DNA of 8,149 nucleotides, taken from the NCBI GenBank assembly GCA_011051825.1, contig DRKH01000319.1, positions 1 through 8,149 on the forward strand. Reading direction: 5' to 3'. Shown piece by piece: positions 1-5,655 of this stretch. This DNA is from Desulfobulbus sp. Its GTDB lineage: Bacteria; Desulfobacterota; Desulfobulbia; Desulfobulbales; Desulfobulbaceae. The notes beneath the pieces were generated by a model. The model saw only the letters and a program-made list of their open reading frames with translations. It searched no databases and was not told the DNA's origin. How positions within the stretch are numbered: position 1 is the first letter of the stretch; each line of letters starts with the position of its first letter. The translations under genes and the position numbers were made by a program.

Positions 1-777
1 GCTGTCTTCACCTGGAAGGCCGAGTTTTCGCTCGCCATGGGCACCGATACCGATGAACAGGGCGTCATATTCGCTTTTCAGTGCCTCCAGCCGGATGTCC
101 CGGCCGATAACGGTATTGCAGCGGATCTCAACCCCCATCTCTTTGATCGCCTCGATCTCCGCATCAAGGATTTTTCGTGGCAGTTTATAGGCCGGGATCC
201 CGTAACGGAGCATGCCGCCCGCCTCACTGAAGGCCTCAAAAACGGTGACCGGACAGGAGTGCCGGGCCAGTTGGAAGGCGCAGCTCAGCCCGGCCGGTCC
301 GGCCCCGATGACCGCGACCCTTTTTACTTTCTTCGTCCGGCTCAGTTTCCGGTGCTTGAGGCCGTGGTCGATACCGTAATCACCGAGCCAGCGCTCAAAA
401 CCGTGAATATTGACCGGGCCGTCTTCCTTTTCGCTGCGGTTGCAGGTCGTTTCGCAGGGGTACGGACAGACCCGGCCGCAGGTCGCGGCAAAGGGGGTGG
501 TTTTGCTTGCCTCGTGCCAGGCCAGCTCAAAAGATTCCTCGCGGCTTCTTCCTTTGAGTTCGGCCAGCTGGACAATGGTCAGCCAGGCCCGGATATCGTT
601 GCCGGCCGGACAGCCGATTGTACAGGGTGGCAGTGACCGGATATAGATCGGGCATCTATGACTTGCATCGCCGAAGGCAACAACTTTTTGAATACCGCTT
701 TCCTCACTGAAATCAGGAAACTTCCAGTTCAGGGCCGACTCAACGATGCTGTTGGAATCCGCTGCTCTTTCTTTCAT
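1..777 (-). CDS. dsrL: DsrL, NAD(P)H:acceptor iron-sulfur flavoprotein of the Dsr pathway (N-terminal part, cut by the window edge)
   Basis: Reading the minus strand from ATG at 777-775 gives 259 uninterrupted codons to position 1, so the C-terminus lies outside the window; the known family is about 650 aa. The N-terminus carries cysteines at 52 and 56 (PPCTIGCPAG) and a CX3CX3CX3C run at 100-112 (CGRVCPYPCETTC). This is the two-cluster layout of glutamate-synthase-small-subunit and dihydropyrimidine-dehydrogenase-like proteins. A Rossmann FAD motif GAGPAG follows at 158-163, then GGMLRYGIPAYKLP at 187-200. The start overlaps the dsrB stop as ATGA, with no good Shine-Dalgarno, so translation is probably coupled to dsrB. 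In Allochromatium vinosum DsrL transfers electrons released by DsrAB to NAD+. Generic GltD-like oxidoreductases share this fold, so the DsrL name rests partly on position next to dsrB. Confidence 0.86.
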   Translation of the reverse strand, partial: MKERAADSNSIVESALNWKFPDFSEESGIQKVVAFGDASHRCPIYIRSLPPCTIGCPAGNDIRAWLTIVQLAELKGRSREESFELAWHEASKTTPFAATCGRVCPYPCETTCNRSEKEDGPVNIHGFERWLGDYGIDHGLKHRKLSRTKKVKRVAVIGAGPAGLSCAFQLARHSCPVTVFEAFSEAGGMLRYGIPAYKLPRKILDAEIEAIKEMGVEIRCNTVIGRDIRLEALKSEYDALFIGIGAHGERKLGLPGEDS

Positions 778-1865
778 GCCGGACTGTTTGGAAAGCGGAC
801 ATGGGCCGACTGATTAAAAGTAGTTCTGGCGTGTCGGTAGTTGTCGATCATGTCCTTTTCAAAGACCAGATCGGTGATTGCAAAGAAATGTTTCCAGCCC
901 ACCCGGTCAATCCATTCGCCGAGCCGTTCCCAGGGCTGCCCCTCTTTTTTAAAGGCGCTGAGAATCCTGCCCACCACCTGGTTGACCTCGGGCCACCGGG
1001 GCGGGTTGTTGGGCAGGTTCTGGGCCACCAGGCAGCCCAGGGCCGGTTTGGAACGGGCGTTTGAGTTTTTGCCCCCGACCCAGATTCCAAATTTTGAGTA
1101 TTCCGGGTGGTTGATTTCCATGACCGGGCAGGCCCCGAAGCAGGCCCCGCAGTACATGCATTTTTCCTGATCCACCATCAGCGACTGTTTGCCGTCTACG
1201 ACCGTGGGCCGGATGGCGGCCACCGGGCAGCGGGCCACCACCTTGGGCAGCTCACAGATATTGTCGATCAGGTCATGGTTGATCCGCGGCGGCCGGGTAT
1301 GCTTGACCACAATGGCGATGTCGGCCTGACCACCGCAGTTGATGGCGCAGCAGGAGGTGGAAATTCGCACCTTGCTCGGCAGACGCCAGTGTTTGAAGTC
1401 TTCAATCAGGTTGTCCATGATTGACTTGACCACTCCCGAGGCATCGGTTGCCGGTATATCACAGTGCAGCCAGCCCTGGGTATGGGCGACGTTGGTCACA
1501 CAGGGCCCGGTTCCGCCCACCGGCAGGCCGATTTCGCCAAGGGCCTTGATCAGCAGCTCTACCTTGTCCTGGTCAGGGGTCATGAACTCGACATTGTTGC
1601 GGACCGTAAAACGAAGATAGCCGTCCCCGTACCGGTCGGCAATGGCACAGATCCGCCGGATCAGGTCCACCGAGTCCTGGCGCGGGGTACCGGCCCGGAC
1701 CGTGTAGAGCACATCGCCGCTTTCGGCAACATGTTTCAGAACCCCGGGCCTGGGCATGGTATGATATTTCCATCGGCCATAGTTTTTTCGTACCACCGGA
1801 TGGAGGGCCTCTGTATAGCCATGCGGGCCGGACTCGATCGTTTTCCAGGTTCTCTTGTATTCCAT
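774..1865 (-). CDS. dsrB: Dissimilatory sulfite reductase beta subunit, oxidative (reverse) type
   Basis: This 363-aa protein is full length for DsrB. With DsrA it forms the cytoplasmic alpha2beta2 siroheme enzyme; in sulfur oxidisers that enzyme oxidises DsrC-bound sulfur to sulfite. Siroheme/[4Fe-4S] cysteines are visible at C135 (TQGWLHCDIP), C172, C173 and C177 (STSCCAINCGGQ). The ferredoxin domain uses C213 (VVARCP) and C236, C239, C242 and C246 (CMYCGACFGACP). The motif after C177 is GGQADIA, as I recall for Allochromatium-type DsrB, and lacks the GAVHC insertion of the Desulfovibrio form. The ending, with SAHVRF near the terminus, also fits. The ATG at 1865 has GGAG six bases upstream (1875-1872). 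It follows dsrA after a 183-bp gap, and its TGA overlaps the dsrL ATG. Confidence 0.96.
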   Translation of the reverse strand: MEYKRTWKTIESGPHGYTEALHPVVRKNYGRWKYHTMPRPGVLKHVAESGDVLYTVRAGTPRQDSVDLIRRICAIADRYGDGYLRFTVRNNVEFMTPDQDKVELLIKALGEIGLPVGGTGPCVTNVAHTQGWLHCDIPATDASGVVKSIMDNLIEDFKHWRLPSKVRISTSCCAINCGGQADIAIVVKHTRPPRINHDLIDNICELPKVVARCPVAAIRPTVVDGKQSLMVDQEKCMYCGACFGACPVMEINHPEYSKFGIWVGGKNSNARSKPALGCLVAQNLPNNPPRWPEVNQVVGRILSAFKKEGQPWERLGEWIDRVGWKHFFAITDLVFEKDMIDNYRHARTTFNQSAHVRFPNSPA

Positions 1866-2048
1866 GGGCGGCTCCAGGGTGTTTCAATATTGCCGGTGTC
1901 GCAGTTGAGCACGACTCCGGGGGCGTGCAGTCAGCGTCTTGGTCGCCTGTCTGCCGGATTGCTCAGAACCTCGCCACCGGCGGCGGAGAGGCCATCGCAT
2001 TTCGCGAGTATTATTTGCAAACAACGTGTTGGCCTTGGGACGAGTCCA
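1866..2048 (-). other. Unusually long dsrA-dsrB spacer without a recognisable gene
   Basis: These 183 bases separate the dsrA stop from the dsrB start. Reading the minus strand in three frames shows only short Arg/Pro-rich or quickly terminated stretches; the longest ATG-started one is 38 codons and does not look like a protein. A near-perfect GC-rich palindrome (GCCACCGGCGGC, 1973-1984) could fold, but no T-run follows it. The dsrB Shine-Dalgarno lies at the left end. I could not align the spacer with the missing DsrA tail in any frame. Confidence 0.6.
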
Positions 2049-3287
2049 TCAATATTCAGATTTATAATAGGGATTGTTCCGGGGGTGTTCGACCATATCC
2101 ACCGAGGCCGCGATGCCGACCCCGTCCAGAAACTGTTTCAAACCGACCCGTTCAATGGTTTCGCCGATCCGCTCATGGTCAAAACCGTTTTCGGTCCACC
2201 ACTCGATAATGGTTTCACTTAAACCAATAAAACGATCGATATCTTTCCGGCTTTCCATTCTGAAAAATGGCACCAGCATGGTGCCGCCCATGGCCCCGAC
2301 CTTTAAGGTGTTTTTGCCGCCGAGCAGGATCGCCAGGCCCCGTTCCCGACCGGGCGACAGGGCCTCGGTCATGACATTGATACAGTGCATGCAGTGGACG
2401 CAGTTGCCGTTGTCGATGGCCAGCATCCCGTCAACCAGCGACAACGCCCGGCTGGGGCAGCGGTTGATCACGTTATTGACCAGCAACTCAATTCCGTTTT
2501 TTTTAATCCAGGCCGCCATGGCCCGGGTATCAACCTGGATTGCGTCCCGCCACATCCCGATAACGGCGAGATCGGAGCGGAAAATGGCGTTGCTGCAGTC
2601 ATTGGGACAGCCGGAGAATTTAAACTTGAATTTATAGTTGTAGCCGGGTCGGTGGACGTCACCGGTAAAATGGGTCAAGACTCTGTGGTGGAGCTCCAGG
2701 GTGTCGTAGCAGGTGTGTTCACAGCGGGCAGGCCCGACGCAGGAGACCCCGGTCCGCATGGCCGCCCCGGCCCCGCCGAGATCCCAGCCGTTTTGGTTGA
2801 GCTCGTCAAAGCATTCCTGCACATCCGCCTCCCTGACCCCCTGCAGCATGATATCACCGGTCTGGCCATGGAGGGCGATCAGGCCGGAGCCGTGTTTTTC
2901 CCAAGAGTCGCAGAGCTCAAGCAGCATTTTAGTGGTGTAATGGAGTCCCGGTGCGGGCTGCACCCGGAGGGTATGGAACTCGTAGGCCTCGGGAAACTTG
3001 TCTTTAATCCGGGAGCGCCTGCTGATAATGCCGCTGCCGTAGCCGTGGACCGTGACCAGCCCGCCTTCCCAGTAGCCGGTCCGGGTCTGGTAGGAGTATT
3101 CCAGCTGGTCAAGAACGCCCCTGAGCATCGGCTTTTTTGTCCGCTCGGCCAGCTCCTTGAGACCGGTGACGAAACTGGGCCATTCGCCCTTTTCCAGTTC
3201 ATCAAGCATCGGGGTCGGATGGAGGAATTTTTCTTCCTGAACCGAAGGTTTTTCCCCTGTTTCTGCCTTGTTTCCGGGTTGAGTCAT
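2049..3287 (-). CDS. dsrA: Dissimilatory sulfite reductase alpha subunit, oxidative (reverse) type
   Basis: This 412-aa protein is the DsrA partner of DsrB. The siroheme/[4Fe-4S] site shows C183 and C189 (SCVGPARC, CX5C) and C227 and C231 (GCPNDC, CX3C). The ferredoxin domain has C277 (NRCPS) and C296, C299 and C302 (CVHCMHC). GYWEGG at 71-76 stands where reductive enzymes have HWKHGG. The 15-20 residue insertion that Desulfovibrio DsrA carries before NRCPS is absent; both features match the Allochromatium type. There is an N-terminal extension of about a dozen polar residues before PTPMLDELE. The C-terminus stops at NNPYYKSEY, without the GWD...EW tail of about 20 residues seen in related proteins. 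The ATG at 3287 is backed by AGGAGA at 3298-3293, five bases upstream. It is the first gene of the unit, downstream of a strong promoter. Confidence 0.97.
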   Translation of the reverse strand: MTQPGNKAETGEKPSVQEEKFLHPTPMLDELEKGEWPSFVTGLKELAERTKKPMLRGVLDQLEYSYQTRTGYWEGGLVTVHGYGSGIISRRSRIKDKFPEAYEFHTLRVQPAPGLHYTTKMLLELCDSWEKHGSGLIALHGQTGDIMLQGVREADVQECFDELNQNGWDLGGAGAAMRTGVSCVGPARCEHTCYDTLELHHRVLTHFTGDVHRPGYNYKFKFKFSGCPNDCSNAIFRSDLAVIGMWRDAIQVDTRAMAAWIKKNGIELLVNNVINRCPSRALSLVDGMLAIDNGNCVHCMHCINVMTEALSPGRERGLAILLGGKNTLKVGAMGGTMLVPFFRMESRKDIDRFIGLSETIIEWWTENGFDHERIGETIERVGLKQFLDGVGIAASVDMVEHPRNNPYYKSEY

Positions 3288-3333
3288 ACTGTTCTCCTGC
3301 TTGAATGCGGATGGGCAAGGAAAGGTGACACGA

Positions 3334-3346
3334 TGTAGTATCTACA
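3334..3346. promoter_or_regulatory. Candidate operator palindrome at the dsr transcription start
   Basis: The sequence TGTAGTATCTACA is a perfect 5-bp inverted repeat with a 3-base centre. It sits immediately downstream of the dsrA -10 hexamer, where the transcription start should fall. That position suits a repressor or another dimeric regulator. The regulator is not visible in this window. Confidence 0.4.
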
Positions 3347-3375
3347 ACTATAAGGCAGGCAAGGCGGAAAATCAA
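3347..3375 (-). promoter_or_regulatory. Sigma70-type promoter of the dsr operon
   Basis: On the minus strand the -35 is TTGATT (3375-3370) and the -10 is TATAGT (3352-3347), separated by exactly 17 bases. The predicted start near 3340 leaves an untranslated leader of about 50 nt before dsrA. A 22-base all-purine run (3399-3420, plus strand) lies just upstream of the promoter. Confidence 0.65.
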
Positions 3376-3476
3376 ATATTGACTGGAACAATCAGGATAA
3401 AGAAGGAGGGAAGGGGAGAACTATTTTGCTGAGCCGAATATTTTGAGCAGGGAGATCCGATCCTGTCGGGTGGCGG

Positions 3477-3611
3477 GTAAGCGTTCATCAGCACCCCATC
3501 TTCGTCCGATCAGCCCTTCTCGCATAGCGGGCTATAGACTCGTCGGCCTGCTCGGAGTCTCTGCTTCGCTTCGCTTACCTGAACGAATAGGAAGCACTGG
3601 TAAACGCTTAC
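3477..3611. repeat. Imperfect palindromic repeat, copy A
   Basis: The outer arms 3477-3505 and 3583-3611 pair without gaps over 29 positions: 21 Watson-Crick pairs, with termini GTAAGCGTT and AACGCTTAC. An apical stem follows, pairing 3506-3516 with 3545-3555 (9 of 11). It is capped by CGCATAG (3521-3527) and CTATAG (3532-3537). The right arm carries an unpaired 27-base insertion (3556-3582) with GCTTC repeats. Its left arm shares GTTCA..AGCACCCCATC with copy C. It lies between the 3' end of the phzF-family gene and the dsr promoter. A second end-like motif, TGAACGGTTAC, occurs at 3647-3657. Family not recognised. Confidence 0.8.
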
Positions 3612-3680
3612 AATTTGGATGTAATGCCAGGGCCGTGAAACCCCGGTGAACGGTTACGGTGGCGGCAATTCAGGGGAGGG

Positions 3681-4469
3681 CTAAACCGGAATCTGCAGGG
3701 TGCCGTTGAGGTATTCAACCGCCCGGCCGCTGATCAGTACCCGTTCGCCGCGGTTTTGGCAGAACAGTTCGCCGCCGCGCTCGGAAATCTGTCGGGCGTG
3801 GAGTGTGTCCTTGCCCAGGCGTTCGGCCCAGTAGGGAATCAGGGTGCAGTGGGATGAGCCGGTAACCGGGTCTTCGGGAACACCGGCGCCGGGAGCGAAG
3901 AAGCGGGAGATAAAATCAACCTCATCATCCGGGGCGGTGACGATCACACCCAGACAATCAAGGTCGGCAAGGCGGGAAAAATCAGGCCGCAGTTCGGCCA
4001 CGGTTTGCCGGTCCGGAAAAACGGCCAGCAGGTCGCGGGCGGAATAGACGGCCTCCGGCTCAGCCCCCAGGGCAGCGGTCAGCTCGGCCGACAGCGGGCA
4101 GGATTGTCCTGGGCGGGCCGGAAAATCAAGGGTAAAGAGATCCCCCTGCCGACTGACCAGAAGGGTTCCACTCCGGGACTCAAAGCTAATGGGCTGGTCC
4201 ACACCAATAGCTGTATACTCGTGCAGAACAAAGGCAGAGGCCAGGGTGGCATGACCGCAGAGGTCAATTTCCGATTCCGGGGTGAACCAGCGCAGGGCAT
4301 AGCTTGAGCCGCCGCCGACCAGAAAGGCGGTTTCCGACAAACGGTTTTCTGCTGCTATTGCCTGTAGAACATCGTCAGCCGGCCACTCGGAAAGCAGACA
4401 GACTCCGGCAGGGTTCCCGGCAAAGATCCTGTCGGTAAAGGCATCGATATGGAAATAAGGGATGTCCAC
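3681..4469 (-). CDS. PhzF-family isomerase/epimerase-like enzyme
   Basis: This 262-aa protein is typical in length for the PhzF/YddE family, which has a two-domain diaminopimelate-epimerase-like fold. Family landmarks appear in order: FHIDAFTD at the start, AGNPAGV at 17-23, the catalytic glutamate in LSETAF (E46), DLCGHATLA at 69-77 and EDPVTGSSHC at 199-208. PhzF itself isomerises a phenazine precursor, but most family members have unknown substrates and no phenazine genes are visible here, so no specific reaction is assigned. The start is GTG at 4469-4467, two bases after the stop of the CBM48 gene. There is no clear Shine-Dalgarno, which suggests translational coupling. The N-terminus aligns with the family, so the start is probably right. 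Confidence 0.93.
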   Translation of the reverse strand: MDIPYFHIDAFTDRIFAGNPAGVCLLSEWPADDVLQAIAAENRLSETAFLVGGGSSYALRWFTPESEIDLCGHATLASAFVLHEYTAIGVDQPISFESRSGTLLVSRQGDLFTLDFPARPGQSCPLSAELTAALGAEPEAVYSARDLLAVFPDRQTVAELRPDFSRLADLDCLGVIVTAPDDEVDFISRFFAPGAGVPEDPVTGSSHCTLIPYWAERLGKDTLHARQISERGGELFCQNRGERVLISGRAVEYLNGTLQIPV

Positions 4470-4471
4470 TG

Positions 4472-4768
4472 TTAGACGGAGACGACCGAATTCTCCTCGC
4501 CGTATTCGTTGGCGGCATAGCTGTCGGCTTCCGGATCATTGACCCAGACATTACCGTCCAGTACATAGCGAAAGCGATAGGAATAGCCGCTTTTCAGGGT
4601 GACGGTCACCGAAAAAGTTCCGTTTTTCAGTCGTTTCATCGGTGTTGCCGTAAGAGACCAGTCATTGAATTCCCCGGCCAGCACCGCAGATTCAGCCTGC
4701 TCTTCGTTGGCATACTTAAAGGTAACCCGACAACTTTTTTTTGTTTTGGTGTAATTCTTTTTCAGCAT
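4472..4768 (-). CDS. Small isoamylase early-set (CBM48-like) domain protein
   Basis: This 98-aa protein consists almost entirely of one early-set/CBM48 beta-sandwich domain, related to the glycogen-binding domains of branching enzymes and AMPK beta. It shows VTFKYA, then AGEFNDWS (31-38), MKRLKNGTFSVTVTL, and YRFRYVLDG..WVNDPEAD (64-82). No catalytic domain is attached; such free-standing proteins are common and presumably bind glycogen or act in regulation. The ATG at 4768 is chosen because GGAGGAGA (4782-4775) precedes it and the domain begins directly after. A longer frame reaches 4867 but adds an unconserved-looking, Arg/aromatic-rich stretch. It is followed within two bases by the PhzF-family gene. 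Confidence 0.88.
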   Translation of the reverse strand: MLKKNYTKTKKSCRVTFKYANEEQAESAVLAGEFNDWSLTATPMKRLKNGTFSVTVTLKSGYSYRFRYVLDGNVWVNDPEADSYAANEYGEENSVVSV

Positions 4769-4837
4769 GACGTATCTCCTCCGCTTATAGGATATGAAAA
4801 AATTCAATCTGAGACCACTGATACACCGTAAAACATA

Positions 4838-4852
4838 GTACGCATGGCGTAC
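4838..4852. promoter_or_regulatory. Candidate operator palindrome upstream of the CBM48-phzF unit
   Basis: GTACGCATGGCGTAC is a perfect 6-bp inverted repeat with a 3-base centre, about 70 bases upstream of the CBM48 start. A consensus -35 box TTGACA lies at 4877-4872 on the minus strand. No good -10 sits 16-18 bases from it; the expected position (4854-4849) falls in the edge of the palindrome. The promoter is therefore weak, activator-dependent or misplaced. Confidence 0.35.
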
Positions 4853-4901
4853 CCTGTACAAAAACAATACCTGTCAAATACCGGCTGCGCCACGGGCGCC
4901 C

Positions 4902-4976
4902 AAAAAAATCAGGATCAGGCTCCCTGGAAAATTTGTTTTTTGGCCATTATGCCGGAGCCTGCATCTGCCTGGTTTT
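4902..4976 (-). terminator. Candidate intrinsic terminator on the minus strand, with no obvious gene before it
   Basis: Read on the minus strand, CAGGCTCC (4961-4954) pairs perfectly with GGAGCCTG (4923-4916). A lower stem AAAACCAGG (4976-4968) pairs with CCTGATTTT (4913-4905). Seven T residues (4908-4902) end the structure. The loop is long (30 nt), which weakens the case. It lies about 135 bases upstream of the CBM48 start, so it could also be a leader attenuator. Confidence 0.5.
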
Positions 4977-5367
4977 GAACAAAACGGTTACTTTTTCAAA
5001 GCACCCGGCAAAAAATAAAAGAATTGTATTCAGGTATAGTACGTTACCCTCTTTTTTCGGTCAACAGTTATTGAGATAAAGACGTCGATAAATACAAGAA
5101 TAAATCTCACATGCATTTAATTATCAAGCAGTGATGGACAAATTTTAAAGTCTGTATTACTGTACTTACATCATTTTTTCAGAGCGTCAATGGCTAAAGC
5201 AGTATGACTGGATTTGCTTTCAGGTAATTTTAATCTAACAATCTGAAGATATTGTGAAAAAAATACAATGTTACCGACTGGTTTCGGATAAAGCAGCAGG
5301 CCCCGCAGGCGCAACGAACGATGAAAATATTCTATGAGGGGTATCCACTTCACTCTCCTTGGACACT
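4977..5367. other. AT-rich stretch without a supported gene
   Basis: By hand count 5041-5280 is about one third G+C, far below the flanking genes. The only notable open frame is 81 codons on the minus strand (5416-5171); its N-terminal part overlaps the palindromic repeat region and it matches no family I know. A better internal start is not evident: AAGGAGA precedes a GTG by too few bases. Promoter-like hexamers can be found but none is convincing. Confidence 0.5.
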
Positions 5368-5498
5368 GTTGGGTTAAGCGGCTTTCATGCTCCACGGTTG
5401 TTGGGTTCGCTGACACCGAAAACCCTCAACAGATTGCGTTTGCAGGAAATAAGCGAACCCAACATAATGAAGAGAAAGCTGCTCGCTTAACCTAACCC
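5368..5498. repeat. Nested palindromic element with TTGGGTT/AACCCAA arms
   Basis: An inner perfect 13-bp inverted repeat TGTTGGGTTCGCT / AGCGAACCCAACA (5399-5411 and 5452-5464) encloses 40 bases. An outer one pairs GGTTAAGCG+GCTTTC (5372-5386) with GAAAGC+CGCTTAACC (5474-5492) around a 4-base bulge. The TTGGGTT/AACCCAA arms recall small dispersed repeats common in proteobacterial genomes, but the family is not certain. It abuts copy B of the CRCATAG repeat. Confidence 0.7.
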
Positions 5499-5500
5499 TA

Positions 5501-5589
5501 CTGTGGTCGCTTACCTGCACAGTTGCGCCAGCCCCGCATAGACGGTCTATAGCGAACTGGCGCGCCTGCACAGATAATGATCGTCACAG
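5501..5589. repeat. Imperfect palindromic repeat, copy B (shorter relative)
   Basis: The apical stem GCGCCAG/CTGGCGC (5525-5531 and 5557-5563) is capped by CGCATAG (5535-5541) and CTATAG (5547-5552), as in copies A and C. Below it CTGCACAG occurs in both arms (5515-5522 and 5566-5573), as CTGCAC does in copy C. Further out, CTGTG (5501-5505) pairs with CACAG (5585-5589). The GTAA..TTAC termini of A and C are absent, so this copy is shorter or truncated. Confidence 0.6.
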
Positions 5590-5603
5590 CCACAACAAAT
5601 GAT

Positions 5604-5641
5604 GAAATAGCCCCGAACGGCAATACTTCGAGGGCTATTTC
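5604..5641. promoter_or_regulatory. Strong hairpin directly upstream of the trhP-like gene
   Basis: GAAATAGCCC (5604-5613) pairs perfectly with GGGCTATTTC (5632-5641). A further CGAA/TTCG pairing (5614-5617, 5627-5630) across a one-base bulge leaves a 9-base loop. The stem ends 14 bases before the ATG, next to the weak ribosome site. No U-run follows on the plus strand, so it is more likely a leader structure or repeat remnant than a terminator. Confidence 0.5.
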
Positions 5642-5655
5642 CGGATAAAATAAAA

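Noticed and set aside
774..3287. Reductive, sulfate-reducer-type DsrAB
   Set aside because: GYWEGG replaces HWKHGG, DsrA has GCPNDC and lacks the insertion before NRCPS, and DsrB has CGGQADIA rather than CGAVHC.
2385..3338. A 317-codon plus-strand open frame opposite dsrA, and other long frames opposite dsrB and dsrL
   Set aside because: They are antisense to genes with clear catalytic motifs, have no family resemblance, and are expected in GC-rich coding DNA.
3399..3420. All-purine run as a functional element
   Set aside because: It is striking but could be chance; no matching motif or repeat was seen, so it is mentioned only with the dsr promoter.
3641..3678. Intrinsic terminator after the PhzF-family gene (CCCC..TGAA / TTCAGGGG)
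   Set aside because: The stem is interrupted by a bulge, the loop is long and only three T residues follow on the minus strand.
5171..5416. 81-codon minus-strand frame in the AT-rich region
   Set aside because: Its start lies inside a palindromic repeat, no ribosome site fits, and the sequence resembles no family I know. It is kept only as a possibility in the terminator finding.
5514..5573. CCTGCACAG direct repeat as a target-site duplication around a 42-base hairpin
   Set aside because: The same CTGCAC phrase occurs in both arms of copy C as part of the stem, so it is a structural feature of the family rather than an insertion footprint.
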